NCBI RefSeq assembly: GCF_000805675.1
Contig: NZ_JSEF01000015.1
Span: 1 to 64,000 of the forward strand
Length of the DNA: 64,000 bases
Source: Corynebacterium minutissimum
Lineage (GTDB): Bacteria; Actinomycetota; Actinomycetes; Mycobacteriales; Mycobacteriaceae
Direction: 5' to 3'
The first letter of the stretch is position 1. Each line of letters begins with the position of its first letter. Shown here in pieces: positions 34,813 through 44,198 of this stretch. Position numbers and translations under genes: made by a program. The notes under the pieces are model-generated. The model had not been told where the DNA came from. It was given only the letters and a program-made list of their open reading frames with translations, and searched no databases.

Positions 34813-35436
34813 CTACTGCTGTGGTGCGGTGCCCAGGGTGTCCTCCATGCAGGCCTGCTGCTGGGCAGGGTCCTGCATCTCCAGGCACTTGTCGGCGCCG
34901 GTGTCACCGAGGATCTTGACGCCGAGGGCCATGACGGCGATGGTGCCAGCGAGGGCCAGGATGGAAGTAATCAGGCCGACGATGGACATCCAGGTGCGGC
35001 GCAGCTCCTTCGGGCGCTTGCGGCCAACGACCAGCGCGATGATGGAGACGATGATGCCGATCGGGCCAAGCAGCAGCGGCGGAACAATCAGCAGCAGGGA
35101 CAGCAGCGCGATGATGCCGATGACCATCGCCCAGATAGCAACGGCGTTCTTCTTTGCCGGCTGGCTGTCGGCACCAGCGTAGGCCGGGTAGCCGGCGCCA
35201 GCGGCGGTTGCGTCCGTGCCGTAAGCATCGTGGGAGGCGTGGTCGTGAGCGGTGTGGTCGTTCAGGCCATCGTGGTTGTTTGCGGCGTCGACGTCGTGGG
35301 CGTGCTCCTCGTTGGCCTTGGAGGTTGCCTCACTATAGGAGGGCAGCTTGCTGGTGCTGTCGCTACTAAATGGGTTCTTTGCGTTGTCCGGGTTTTCTGC
35401 GTTGTACGGGTTCTCTGAGCTGTTCGGGGTGGTCAT
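34813..35436 (-). CDS. DUF4190 domain-containing membrane protein
   Basis: A 207-residue protein: hydrophilic Asn/Ser/Asp/His-rich N-terminus (about 100 residues), then two hydrophobic segments (AIWAMVIGIIALLSLLLIV, LLGPIGIIVSIIALVVGRKRP) and a third (LITSILALAGTIAVMALG), and a Cys-containing tail (CLEMQDPAQQQACMEDTL). DUF4190 family, function unknown. Strong ribosome site AAGGAGG before ATG 35436. Paralogue of the next gene. Confidence 0.8.
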   Translation of the reverse strand: MTTPNSSENPYNAENPDNAKNPFSSDSTSKLPSYSEATSKANEEHAHDVDAANNHDGLNDHTAHDHASHDAYGTDATAAGAGYPAYAGADSQPAKKNAVAIWAMVIGIIALLSLLLIVPPLLLGPIGIIVSIIALVVGRKRPKELRRTWMSIVGLITSILALAGTIAVMALGVKILGDTGADKCLEMQDPAQQQACMEDTLGTAPQQ

Positions 35437-35561
35437 ATGGTTGGCCTCCTTGGGGCAGCCCTAATAGCGTGCTCTTCATCAAATACGTGCGTTTAATAAC
35501 TTATGCGTTTGCAATAGCTTCCGGCCACGTTACTTACGGAACCTGTGAAATCACTGGCAAC

Positions 35562-36026
35562 CTAGTTTTGAGTAACGCCATTCAAAGAATCTTCCATGCA
35601 GGCTTGCTTTTGCGCTGGGTCATCGATGGTCGTGCACATCTCAGGGTCAGGCATCATCGTCCAACCAATGTGCGTATACAAGTAAATCGAGAAAGCAACG
35701 GACAAGATTAAAGCGATAATTGAGGTAATCAAGCCGGCGATGGACATCCAGGCGCGACGCAGCTCTTTTGGTCGCTTCTTGCCTTTTAGCAATGCGATGA
35801 TGGAGACGATGATGCCAACCGGCCCCAGCAGCAGCGGTGGGACAACCAGGAGCAAAGACACCAGCGCAATGATGCCGATAACGAGAGCCCAAACAGCGAT
35901 TACACTTTTCTTTTCGGCTTGAGGTTCACCGACACCACCACCGGCAGAGGCCGGGTATGCCGCGCCTTCGGTGCCGTCGGAATTCCTCCCGTTGCCCGGG
36001 GTGTGAGGGTCGTTCGGAGCGGTCAT
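35562..36026 (-). CDS. DUF4190 domain-containing membrane protein (paralogue)
   Basis: A 154-residue paralogue of 34813-35436 with the same three hydrophobic segments, the same KKRPKELRRAWMSI loop and the same Cys tail (MCTTIDDPAQKQACMEDSL), but a shorter N-terminus. The ribosome site and start (AAGGAGGCC...ATGACC) repeat those of the neighbour, as expected for a tandem duplication. ATG 36026 is used rather than the upstream frame opening. Confidence 0.8.
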   Translation of the reverse strand: MTAPNDPHTPGNGRNSDGTEGAAYPASAGGGVGEPQAEKKSVIAVWALVIGIIALVSLLLVVPPLLLGPVGIIVSIIALLKGKKRPKELRRAWMSIAGLITSIIALILSVAFSIYLYTHIGWTMMPDPEMCTTIDDPAQKQACMEDSLNGVTQN

Positions 36027-36153
36027 ACGCTTGGCCTCCTTGAGTGCAGCCCACAAGCCTTAATCGTGTTATTGCTAATCGTGCTATTACTTTTGACTAC
36101 TGCTTTTGTCTAAGTTTCCCACGCTGGCTGCGCATTGTACTGCGTCGCGTCAC

Positions 36154-37959
36154 CTACCACTTGCGCAGGTACTCGATGCGCTGGCGCAGCTGCTCAGCGT
36201 CGCACAACGCGGTGGGCGGGCCACCGCAAGCCTTTCGGGCTTCGGTATGGATGGCACCGTGCGGCCGGCCAGTGCGCTGGGCGGTGATGGACACCACCGT
36301 GTTGAGCTCCTTGCGCAGCGCAGAAATCTCATCCACCACGCCCGCATCAGAGCTGCCAGTGCTTGCCGACGTCCCCGCGGCACCACCCTGCCCTCCACGT
36401 TTCGGCGCATGCGGGGTGCCATAGAGTTTGCGGCGCTGCTCCTCCGCTGCCTCCGCTGCCCGGCGCGCCTTTTCCTCGGCTTCGCGCCGGTCCATCTCCT
36501 CCGACTGCTTCTTGCGCAGGAGGTCCTTGACCTGGTCGGCGTCGAGAAGCCCGGGAATGCCCAGAAAATCCTCGTCCTCGTCGGTAATGGCGCCGGTAGT
36601 AAACTGCGAGCCGTTGTAGAGCAGGCCGGAGAATTCTGCCTCGGCGCCAAGGGACTCGTACGAGGACTCAAGCATGTCGGGCTCGGTCTTCTTCTGGTTA
36701 GCGTCCTCCAGAAGTTCGTCGTCCCAGCCCTCCTTGTCGGGGTTCTTCTCCCCTCCCAGGACGTGGTCGCGCTGCTTCTCCATATTTTCGGCAAGCCCGA
36801 GTAAGACGGGCACGGAAGGCAGGAAGACCGAGGCGGTCTCACCAGGCATGCGGGAACGTACGAAGCGACCAATGGCCTGGGCAAAGAAGAGCGGGGTCGA
36901 CGCTGAAGTGGCGTAGACACCCACGGCGAGACGGGGAACGTCAACGCCCTCAGACACCATACGCACGGCCACCATCCACTCATCCGTGGATTCAGAGAAC
37001 TCCGCAATGCGAGCGGAGGAACCTGGGTCATCAGACAGGATGACGGAGACTGGGGTATTGGAAATCTGCTTGAGGATCTTCGCGTACGCGCGCGCGGTGG
37101 TCGTGTCGGTAGCTAATACGAGGCCACCAGCATCTGGCATGTTGCGGCGCATCTGCATCAGGCGGGTGTGAGCGGCGTGCAGGACCGTGGGAATCCACTC
37201 GCCCTTAGGGTCCAAAGCGGTACGCCACGCGCGGGCAGTCTGCTCGGGATTAAGAATGTCCCCTAGACGGGCCGCATGTTCCTCGCCGGCGCTGTCACGC
37301 CAGCGGGACTCGCCGGAGTAGCTGAGGAAGACGACGGGGCGCACGACGCCGTCGGCAAGCGCATCGCCATAGCCATAGGTGTGATCAGAACGGGATACGA
37401 GGTGGCCCTCCCCATCCTCCTCGTAACGCACGAAGGGAATCTGCGAGTCATCCGAGCGGAAAGGCGTACCCGTAAGCGCTAAGCGGTGCTCGGCGTCGTC
37501 GTAGGCCTCGCGTACGCCGTCGCCCCAACTCTTAGCATCACCGGCGTGGTGAATCTCATCGAGGATCACCAGGGTGCGCCGCGCTGAGGCCACCGCGCGG
37601 TGCTTGTACGGGTGCATGCCCACCTGGGCATAGGTCACTACCACGCCATCCATCGCTGGGTTCACGCCAGATGAGTTGGTGAATTTCGGATCCAATGCCA
37701 ACCCCACGCGGGAGGCGGACTCGGACCACTGCACTTTGAGGTGCTCCGTTGGCACCACTACGATGACGCGCTCAACGGTGCGGTCTGCCATAAGCTCGGT
37801 GGCTACACGCAGCGCAAAGGTAGTCTTACCGGCGCCAGGAGTCGCCACCGCCATGAAATCCTTCGGCTTGGTGGCCAGGAATTTGTCCAATGCGGCGCGC
37901 TGCCACACACGGAGTGAACCATTGTTGGCAAATCTTTGTGCTGATGACTGTGTCGACAC
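36154..37959 (-). CDS. DEAD/DEAH-box helicase
   Basis: A 601-residue superfamily 2 helicase. Walker A ATPGAGKTTFAL near residue 40, DEIHHAG near 152, LTGTPFR motif III, and RecA2 with SEGVDVPRLAVGV and motif VI QAIGRFVRSR. The C-terminal part is Glu/Arg/Ala-rich (coiled-coil-like, EEMDRREAEEKARRAAE). Role unknown; conserved in corynebacteria near sigA. Start GTG 37959. Confidence 0.85.
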   Translation of the reverse strand: MSTQSSAQRFANNGSLRVWQRAALDKFLATKPKDFMAVATPGAGKTTFALRVATELMADRTVERVIVVVPTEHLKVQWSESASRVGLALDPKFTNSSGVNPAMDGVVVTYAQVGMHPYKHRAVASARRTLVILDEIHHAGDAKSWGDGVREAYDDAEHRLALTGTPFRSDDSQIPFVRYEEDGEGHLVSRSDHTYGYGDALADGVVRPVVFLSYSGESRWRDSAGEEHAARLGDILNPEQTARAWRTALDPKGEWIPTVLHAAHTRLMQMRRNMPDAGGLVLATDTTTARAYAKILKQISNTPVSVILSDDPGSSARIAEFSESTDEWMVAVRMVSEGVDVPRLAVGVYATSASTPLFFAQAIGRFVRSRMPGETASVFLPSVPVLLGLAENMEKQRDHVLGGEKNPDKEGWDDELLEDANQKKTEPDMLESSYESLGAEAEFSGLLYNGSQFTTGAITDEDEDFLGIPGLLDADQVKDLLRKKQSEEMDRREAEEKARRAAEAAEEQRRKLYGTPHAPKRGGQGGAAGTSASTGSSDAGVVDEISALRKELNTVVSITAQRTGRPHGAIHTEARKACGGPPTALCDAEQLRQRIEYLRKW

Positions 37960-38082
37960 GGTCAGCGACTATCCCCCTCTACTTTCCCAAAACCCGATGC
38001 TGTATGTCGTTCTTCGCGCTGTGCCTCCTCTTCGGGCAAGACAAAGCGCGCCTCGTCTTCCTCTAGGGACGATGTGGCCTTC

Positions 38083-38322
38083 CTAGCGGCGGCGCAGGCT
38101 CTTGTATTCGCGCTCGCAGTCAGGGCACACAGGCGAACCAGGCTTAGCCTGCTTAGTCACCGGGAAGGTCTCGCCGCACAGCGCGACGACGTACTTGCCG
38201 TTGACCGCGGAATCGAGGATATGGTCCTTCTTGACATAGTGGAAGAACTTCGGGGTGTCGTCATTGGTTGACGTATCCTCGCGGACATCTGGGCGCTCAA
38301 TAGTCTTAGTCGTCGTACTCAC
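38083..38322 (-). CDS. DUF3039 domain-containing protein
   Basis: A 79-residue protein with a probable zinc site (CGETF ... CPDCEREY), family DUF3039, found in corynebacteria and other actinobacteria. Start GTG 38322 (STTTKTIERPD) fits family length; ATG 38334 would add four residues. Function unknown. Confidence 0.75.
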   Translation of the reverse strand: MSTTTKTIERPDVREDTSTNDDTPKFFHYVKKDHILDSAVNGKYVVALCGETFPVTKQAKPGSPVCPDCEREYKSLRRR

Positions 38323-38382
38323 GCCCCCTATCATGCCGTATCGGTATCGAAGTTGGCGAGTCCTCCCGCTACGCTTGTGACC

Positions 38383-38832
38383 ATGACCCCTTCGAACTCG
38401 CGTGATAACGCAGGCCGCACCCCACAATCGGGGCAAAGACGTGGTCGGGCGTTTGGCCGTGAGCGCTACCTCATCACCACAGCCAAACTCGCCCCCGGGC
38501 AAGATCGCCACCGCCGCGAGGTTATCTACTTTGTCTTGCAGTTTCTGCGCATCCCCTCCCTCATCATCGCTGGACTCCTGGCCTATGTGTGGCAGTGGTG
38601 GATTCCCGCAGCACTTGTCGTGGCTGTGACCTTCCCGTTGCCGTGGATTGCAGTTGTCATTGGTAATAGCCGTGGGCAGAAGAAAGATAAGCGCGAAAAG
38701 TCGGTGTACAAACCGGCACTGGCACGGCAGATGGCGCAAGCTCACCGCGAGCAGTTAGAACGCCAGAACCGCGGTGCGTTACCCGGCGCGCCAGATGCGC
38801 CACAACCTGACACCATTGACCACGACGACTAG
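38383..38832 (+). CDS. DUF3099 domain-containing membrane protein
   Basis: A 149-residue protein with a basic N-terminus, two adjacent hydrophobic segments (VLQFLRIPSLIIAGLLAY and IPAALVVAVTFPLPWIAVV) and a basic, Gln-rich tail. DUF3099 family, function unknown, divergent from DUF3039. ATG 38383 is 7 bases after TACGCT (38370-38375), a leaderless layout. Confidence 0.8.
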   Translation: MTPSNSRDNAGRTPQSGQRRGRAFGRERYLITTAKLAPGQDRHRREVIYFVLQFLRIPSLIIAGLLAYVWQWWIPAALVVAVTFPLPWIAVVIGNSRGQKKDKREKSVYKPALARQMAQAHREQLERQNRGALPGAPDAPQPDTIDHDD

Positions 38833-38861
38833 AACTTTCTTGAAGGAATTAAGGAATTATT

Positions 38862-40439
38862 GTGAGCATCCCCGACTCTTCCCCGTTTGGCCCGCGCATG
38901 AACCCAGAACACCCCATCGCTGAGTTTGCTGATGAACTAGTCCAGGTCTTCGACGGGGCGGGCTTTAACGCTGATGGGATAGCTGGACACTTGGGCCCGG
39001 AATACACAGAGGCTTTGCACCGAGGGGAGCCCGCCGCTGTGGTGATGGGTGCCAGTGGTGATACCGACCTGGACCGTCTGATCCGGATCTTCATCGTGCA
39101 CGAGCACGTACCGGCCACAGTGCTGTCTGAGGTTTTGGGGGCACGCCTTGCCACCAAGCTTCTCGATTCGGGCGTAGCACAGACCGATGAGCACGGCACC
39201 GTGTTCATCGCCTACGACATTCGCCCACACATCATTGTGGGCCGCAACCGTGTGGTCTTCTCTGATGTCGATGCTTCCTTGGTGGATCACGTACCAGGTC
39301 CTGACCATGTGCTGGGCGTGGGCTCTGCCAGTCTTTCGCTACTGCATTCCACCCCGACGTCCCCGGTGTCCTCCGTGCTGGATCTGGGCACAGGCTCGGG
39401 TGTGCAGTTGCTGGGCCAGCTGGATTCTGCCGAGCGCATCGTGGCCACGGACGTCCATGAGCGCGCGCTAGACCTTGCCCGCGCCACTGTCGCGGCTGCC
39501 GGTGTGTCTTCGCGTGTAGAGCTGCGCCAAGGTTCCTGGTTCGAGCCTGTGGCTGGGGAGCGCTTCGACCGTATTGTGGCCAATCCGCCTTTTGTAGTGG
39601 GCTTGCCGGAGGTAGGCCATGTCTACCGCGATTCCGGTCTCAACCTTGATGGGGCTAGTGAGCTCGTGGTCTCCCAGGCCGCGGAGCATCTCACCCCTGG
39701 TGGCACCGCCCACCTGCTGGCCGTGTGGGTACACCAAGGTGAGGAATCCTGGCAACAGCGCGTTGCCTCGTGGTTGCCCGATACCGGTGTGGCTGCGTGG
39801 ATCATTCAGCGCGACGTTGCCGATCCCGCTCTCTACGTGTCCACGTGGTTGGCCGATGAGTCCGTTGATGTACGCAGCACCGAGGGGCAAGCGCGCTCAC
39901 GTGAATGGTTACAGCACTTCCATGATCACGAGGTCACCGGAATTGGTTTTGGGTTCGTCGCCATTCAGCGCATCGGCGATGATGAACCTTCCGATATCTT
40001 GGCGGAGACCATGTCCCAGCCGGTTGTCGGTCCGCTCGGGCCCGAAGTCGAGGAATACTTTGCCCGAGTGGAGTGGCTGCGTGGGCTTGTGCCCGGCGAG
40101 TTGGAGAAAGCTCATGTGCAGCTGCGCCCTGGCGTTGCCCGGGAGGATGTAGCACTTCCCGATACTGAGGTGGGCATGGGCTTTACCCGCGCTGCACTAC
40201 GCCTAACGCGCACCGATGGTCCACGCTGGCAGCATGATGTGGACGAGCACCTGGCAGCCATCGTGGCCGGCCTGAACCCTCAAGGTTTGAGCATTGGCGA
40301 GACCATTGAGCTGTATGCCGCCGCACAGGGGTTTGACGAGGCTGCGCTTGTCGACGCCGCCCTCCCCGCCATCGTCGATCTCATCCGACACGGCGTGCTT
40401 ATCCCTACCGAGCTGCTGGCTTTTTCACATACCGACTAG
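38862..40439 (+). CDS. PrmC/HemK-like SAM-dependent methyltransferase
   Basis: A 525-residue protein. An N-terminal domain of about 150 residues precedes a Rossmann methyltransferase with VLDLGTGSGVQLL (SAM motif I, near residue 170) and IVANPPFVVG (NPPY-type catalytic motif, near 240), as in glutamine/adenine N-methyltransferases. A C-terminal domain of about 200 residues is specific to actinobacterial relatives. Substrate unknown. Start GTG 38862 with AAGGA seven bases upstream, 29 bases after the DUF3099 stop. Confidence 0.82.
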   Translation: MSIPDSSPFGPRMNPEHPIAEFADELVQVFDGAGFNADGIAGHLGPEYTEALHRGEPAAVVMGASGDTDLDRLIRIFIVHEHVPATVLSEVLGARLATKLLDSGVAQTDEHGTVFIAYDIRPHIIVGRNRVVFSDVDASLVDHVPGPDHVLGVGSASLSLLHSTPTSPVSSVLDLGTGSGVQLLGQLDSAERIVATDVHERALDLARATVAAAGVSSRVELRQGSWFEPVAGERFDRIVANPPFVVGLPEVGHVYRDSGLNLDGASELVVSQAAEHLTPGGTAHLLAVWVHQGEESWQQRVASWLPDTGVAAWIIQRDVADPALYVSTWLADESVDVRSTEGQARSREWLQHFHDHEVTGIGFGFVAIQRIGDDEPSDILAETMSQPVVGPLGPEVEEYFARVEWLRGLVPGELEKAHVQLRPGVAREDVALPDTEVGMGFTRAALRLTRTDGPRWQHDVDEHLAAIVAGLNPQGLSIGETIELYAAAQGFDEAALVDAALPAIVDLIRHGVLIPTELLAFSHTD

Positions 40440-40503
40440 CTGCTTTAAATAATCGCAGATAACGCTGTAGAAGACTGTAGAAGAAAGGTATTTTTCACCA
40501 ACC

Positions 40504-40947
40504 ATGCGTGCAGTACTCACCCGTGTGTCCCAAGCTTCAGTGACCGTCGATGGAGACACCGTTGGCGCAATCGAATGTCCAGACACCGGCGGGCTTTTGG
40601 CTCTCATCGGCGTCTCCACGGAGGATCTTGATAGCTGGCACTCTCGTGCGGAGAAAATGGCGCGCAAGATCGCGGAGCTCCGCATCTTAGAGGGCGAACG
40701 TTCAGTACTCGAGGCTCAAGCCCCAGTACTGGTCGTTAGCCAGTTCACGCTTTATGGTCGCACTGCGAAAGGACGGCGACCTTCCTGGTCTGATGCTGCA
40801 CCAGGACACGAAGCAGAACCGGTCATCGATGCCATTGTTACCCATTTGAAGGAGCGCGGACTCAGCGTCGAAACCGGTCAGTTTGGCGCCATGATGCGCG
40901 TGTCTTCGGTGAACGAAGGACCATTTACAGTGCTGGTAGAGACCTAG
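40504..40947 (+). CDS. dtd: D-aminoacyl-tRNA deacylase
   Basis: A 147-residue DTD that frees tRNA from D-amino acids. Hallmark motifs are present: [10 protein letters not shown] near the start, [19 protein letters not shown] (SQxT) near residue 77, and the cross-subunit Gly-cisPro-like motif here read as [11 protein letters not shown] at the C-terminus. Full family length. Confidence 0.95.
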   Translation: MRAVLTRVSQASVTVDGDTVGAIECPDTGGLLALIGVSTEDLDSWHSRAEKMARKIAELRILEGERSVLEAQAPVLVVSQFTLYGRTAKGRRPSWSDAAPGHEAEPVIDAIVTHLKERGLSVETGQFGAMMRVSSVNEGPFTVLVET

Positions 40948-41120
40948 TTTTAAAGTCCAGCCGGCCAACTTTGTTGAACAATACATAAAAGAACTGAGAA
41001 AGCAAACTCAGCGAGTGTGATAATTTTCCTGCCTCTGCTGCGATAAATTATTATCATTTCTCACCACTTCGTGCTTATACTGGGGGCACAGCGAAGCAAA
41101 CGGGCTGTATACGCAGTAGG

Positions 41121-41139
41121 TGTGAGAATCATTCTCACA
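41121..41139. promoter_or_regulatory. 19-bp perfect palindrome upstream of the serine transporter
   Basis: TGTGAGAATCATTCTCACA is symmetrical around the central C. Its core TGAGAATCATTCTCA (41123-41137) fits the corynebacterial Zur core TGANAATNATTNTCA. Related half-sites occur at 41047-41063 (TTATTATCATTTCTCAC) and 41163-41178 (GAGAATCTTTTCTCAC). It may be a metal-regulator operator controlling the transporter. Confidence 0.55.
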
Positions 41140-41235
41140 CCCTGCAAAGCAAGATTGCAGACGAGAATCTTTTCTCACTACAAGGTTGCAGAAGCCCAAT
41201 AGCTTCGATCGACCACTAGGACAGTAGGAAAGAAA

Positions 41236-42660
41236 ATGTCTCACTCAGTATTGCGACACAATCACGATAGGGACCAACACCCCGAAAACCGCGCAGAAAT
41301 GCCCGATAGCCTCGCGGTCTCGCAAAGTTCAACCCCTGCATCAGACCAGTCATCTTCCGTCCCCGGCATCGACACCCCGTTCGAAGGGCGCAAGGGTGCC
41401 CCGAAGTGGAATAAGGAAGACACCGTATGGATGCTCTCCCTCTTCGGCACCGCCATTGGCGCCGGCGTCCTCTTCCTCCCCATCAACGCCGGTATCGGCG
41501 GCATCATCCCGCTCCTCATCATGACTGTCATTGCTCTGCCAATGACCTTCTGGGCACACCGCGGCATGACCCGCTTCGTGCTCTCCAGCTCCAAGCCCGA
41601 CGGTGACCTCACCGACGTCGTCGAGGAGCACTTCGGCATCAAGGCCGGCGTCTTGATGAACATCTTGTACTTCCTGTCGGTATACCCCATCCTTCTCGTG
41701 TACTCGGTGACCATCACCAACACGGTCAATTCCTTCCTGGAGAACCAGCTGGGAATCACACCACCTGATCGCTGGCTCACCTCCCTGCTGCTGGTTGGCG
41801 GCCTCATCCTCATTGTGCGTATGGGCAAGGACGTCGTCGTTCACGTCATGTCCTACCTGGTGTACCCCTTCATCGGTGTGCTCGTTCTGCTCTCTATCTA
41901 CCTCATCCCGAAGTGGAATACCGCTCTGTTTGAGTCCTTCGATCTGAGCGTCGCTCGCGAGGCTTCCGGCCACAGCCTGGGGGTTACCCTGATGCTGCTG
42001 GTTCCGGTCATGGTCTTCTCCTTCAACCACTCCCCGATGATTTCCTCCTTTGCAGTTGACCGCCGCCAGACCTACGGCAAGTATGCCGAAGTTAAGGCCA
42101 GCAAGACTCTGCTTCGCTCGGAAATCCTGATGGTTGCTGTGGTCATGTTCTTCGTCTTCTCCTGCGCACTCAGCCTCTCCCCGGAGCACCTGGCTGAAGC
42201 AAAGGCCCAGAACATCACCATCCTGTCCTACCTGGCAAACCACTTCGATACCCCGGTCATCCAGTGGATTGCTCCTATCATCGCCATGATTGCCGTGGCT
42301 AAGTCCTTCCTCGGTCACTACCTCGGTGCTGCTGAAGGATTCGAAGGCCTCATCGTCAAGGGCAGCAAGAAGGCCAACAAGGATGACGCCAAGTCCCTGC
42401 GCAAGCTCAACCTCATCACTCTCATCTTCATGCTGGTCACCTCCTGGCTCGTTGCCTGGGCCGACCCCTCCATCCTCGGCATGATTGAAACCCTGTGTGG
42501 CCCGACGATTGCCATCATGCTCTTCATCATCCCGATGGTCGCCATCCACAAGGTGCCTGCACTGCAGCGCTTCAAGGGCAAGGCTTCCAACTACTTCGTA
42601 TTCGTGATGGGCCTGGTTGCACTGGCCACCATCATCTACTCCATCGTCCAGGCCTTCTAG
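41236..42660 (+). CDS. Serine/threonine-type amino acid permease (HAAAP family)
   Basis: A 474-residue transporter with about eleven hydrophobic segments after a 60-residue polar N-terminus. LFGTAIGAGVLFLPINAG near residue 70 is the unwound first helix typical of the SdaC/TdcC branch. It probably imports L-serine by proton or sodium symport, as the next gene is serine deaminase. ATG 41236 has AGGAAAG upstream. A metal-type palindrome lies 100 bases before it. Confidence 0.85.
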   Translation: MSHSVLRHNHDRDQHPENRAEMPDSLAVSQSSTPASDQSSSVPGIDTPFEGRKGAPKWNKEDTVWMLSLFGTAIGAGVLFLPINAGIGGIIPLLIMTVIALPMTFWAHRGMTRFVLSSSKPDGDLTDVVEEHFGIKAGVLMNILYFLSVYPILLVYSVTITNTVNSFLENQLGITPPDRWLTSLLLVGGLILIVRMGKDVVVHVMSYLVYPFIGVLVLLSIYLIPKWNTALFESFDLSVAREASGHSLGVTLMLLVPVMVFSFNHSPMISSFAVDRRQTYGKYAEVKASKTLLRSEILMVAVVMFFVFSCALSLSPEHLAEAKAQNITILSYLANHFDTPVIQWIAPIIAMIAVAKSFLGHYLGAAEGFEGLIVKGSKKANKDDAKSLRKLNLITLIFMLVTSWLVAWADPSILGMIETLCGPTIAIMLFIIPMVAIHKVPALQRFKGKASNYFVFVMGLVALATIIYSIVQAF

Positions 42661-42706
42661 AACCGGCACCCCGCAAGAAACACTCAGAGGATTCAAGGAA
42701 AGAACA

Positions 42707-44083
42707 ATGTTCATCAGCATCTTCGATATGTTCAAGATTGGCATCGGCCCCTCCAGCTCCCACACGTTGGGCCCAATGAAGGCAGGCAAGGCGTTCGTTG
42801 ACGAGCTGCAAGAAAAAGGCCTCTTCGACAAGGTCACCCGAGTACAAGCTAACGTCTACGGCTCACTTTCCCTCACCGGTATCGGCCATTCCACCGACAA
42901 GGCCATCCTCCTCGGCCTCGCTGGCGAAGAGCCCGAAACCGTTGACATCGACGGCATCTCCGAGTTCGTCAAAAACGTCCGAGGTAGCGAGAAGCTCATG
43001 CTCGGTGGAACTCGTGAGGTTGATTTCCCCAAGGAAGGAGGATTCTTCTTCCACGATGAATACCTCCCTATGCATGAAAACGGTATGTGTCTCATCGCTT
43101 TCGCCGGCGAAGAGGACATCCTGCACAAGACCTACTACTCAGTGGGCGGCGGCTTCATTGTCAAACAAGAAGACTTCGCAATGCGCGGTTCAAACAAGGT
43201 GGATATCCCCTTCCCGTACTCCAGCGCCGAAGAGATGCTCGAACTGTGTGAAAACAATAACTTGACGCTTCCAGAGCTTGGGTTGGCCAATGAGCTAGCA
43301 CTGCGTTCACAAGAAGAAGTCACTGAGCACCTGGGCAAGGTACGTGATGTCATGTTCACCGGCATCGAGCGCGGCTCCTCTACCGACGGCCCGCTGCCTG
43401 GCTCGCTCCTAGTGCCGCGCCGTGCGGCTGCGCTGAGGCGTCGCCTCGAGCAAAACGATCATCACGACGATGGTCTCGATGTTCTGAGCTGGGTCAATAT
43501 GTTTGCCTTGGCCATCTCTGAAGAGAACGCATCCTGCGGTCGCGTTGTGACCGCGCCGACTAATGGTGCCTGCGGCGTCGTGCCTGCAGTGCTTGCCTAC
43601 TACGACAAGTTCGTCGAACCGGTCACTGACGAAATGTTTGCAGACTACATCTTCGCCTGCAATCAGATTGCGTCTTTGTACAAGATGAACGCATCCATCT
43701 CCGGCGCTGAGGTTGGCTGCCAGGGCGAAGTGGGTGTCGCTTGCTCCATGGCTGCAGGTGGTCTTGCCCAGCTCATGGGCGCTACCCCAGAGCAAGTATG
43801 CGTCGCCGCAGAAATCGGCATGGAACACAAGCTTGGCCTCACCTGCGACCCGGTCCTCGGCCAGGTTCAGGTCCCCTGCATCGAGCGCAATGCTGTCGCT
43901 GCTGTTGACTCCATCACCGCAGCTCGCATGGCCCTCGAGCGGGAAAGCAAGCCCTGTGTGTCCCTCGATGAAGTTATTTGGACCATGTACAAGACTGGTA
44001 AGGATATGAACGCCAAGTACCGTGAGACGTCGCAAGGCGGTCTGGCACTAGCAGTCCATCCGCCAGTCGCCGTATGCGGCTAG
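42707..44083 (+). CDS. sdaA: L-serine ammonia-lyase (single-chain, iron-sulfur)
   Basis: A 458-residue L-serine deaminase that makes pyruvate and ammonia. The beta part (residues 1-160) has [14 protein letters not shown]; the alpha part has [18 protein letters not shown], and the 4Fe-4S Cys residues in [17 protein letters not shown] and [17 protein letters not shown] 42707 has AAGGAAAG seven bases upstream and lies 46 bases after the transporter stop; the frame open from 42617 overlaps the transporter and is rejected. Forms a serine-use unit with the transporter. Confidence 0.94.
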   Translation: MFISIFDMFKIGIGPSSSHTLGPMKAGKAFVDELQEKGLFDKVTRVQANVYGSLSLTGIGHSTDKAILLGLAGEEPETVDIDGISEFVKNVRGSEKLMLGGTREVDFPKEGGFFFHDEYLPMHENGMCLIAFAGEEDILHKTYYSVGGGFIVKQEDFAMRGSNKVDIPFPYSSAEEMLELCENNNLTLPELGLANELALRSQEEVTEHLGKVRDVMFTGIERGSSTDGPLPGSLLVPRRAAALRRRLEQNDHHDDGLDVLSWVNMFALAISEENASCGRVVTAPTNGACGVVPAVLAYYDKFVEPVTDEMFADYIFACNQIASLYKMNASISGAEVGCQGEVGVACSMAAGGLAQLMGATPEQVCVAAEIGMEHKLGLTCDPVLGQVQVPCIERNAVAAVDSITAARMALERESKPCVSLDEVIWTMYKTGKDMNAKYRETSQGGLALAVHPPVAVCG

Positions 44084-44100
44084 AGACCTCCTAAAGAATC

Positions 44101-44160
44101 GGTGAGCCGGGTGAGCACAGCAATTTTGCCGCTGGTGTTCACCCGGCTCACCGCTTTCGT
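44101..44160 (+). terminator. Terminator after sdaA
   Basis: GGTGAGCCGGGTGA (44101-44114) pairs perfectly with TCACCCGGCTCACC (44139-44152); pairing continues inward with one mismatch. A short CTTTCGT tail follows. Confidence 0.85.
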
Positions 44161-44198
44161 GTGGTAACTTCTCTATAAACTGACAGGAATATAAGGAC

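Noticed and set aside
41350..42837. 495-codon frame antisense to the serine transporter
   Set aside because: It mirrors the strongly biased codons of the transporter on the other strand and gives a His/Asp/Glu-rich sequence with no fold; a frame shadow.
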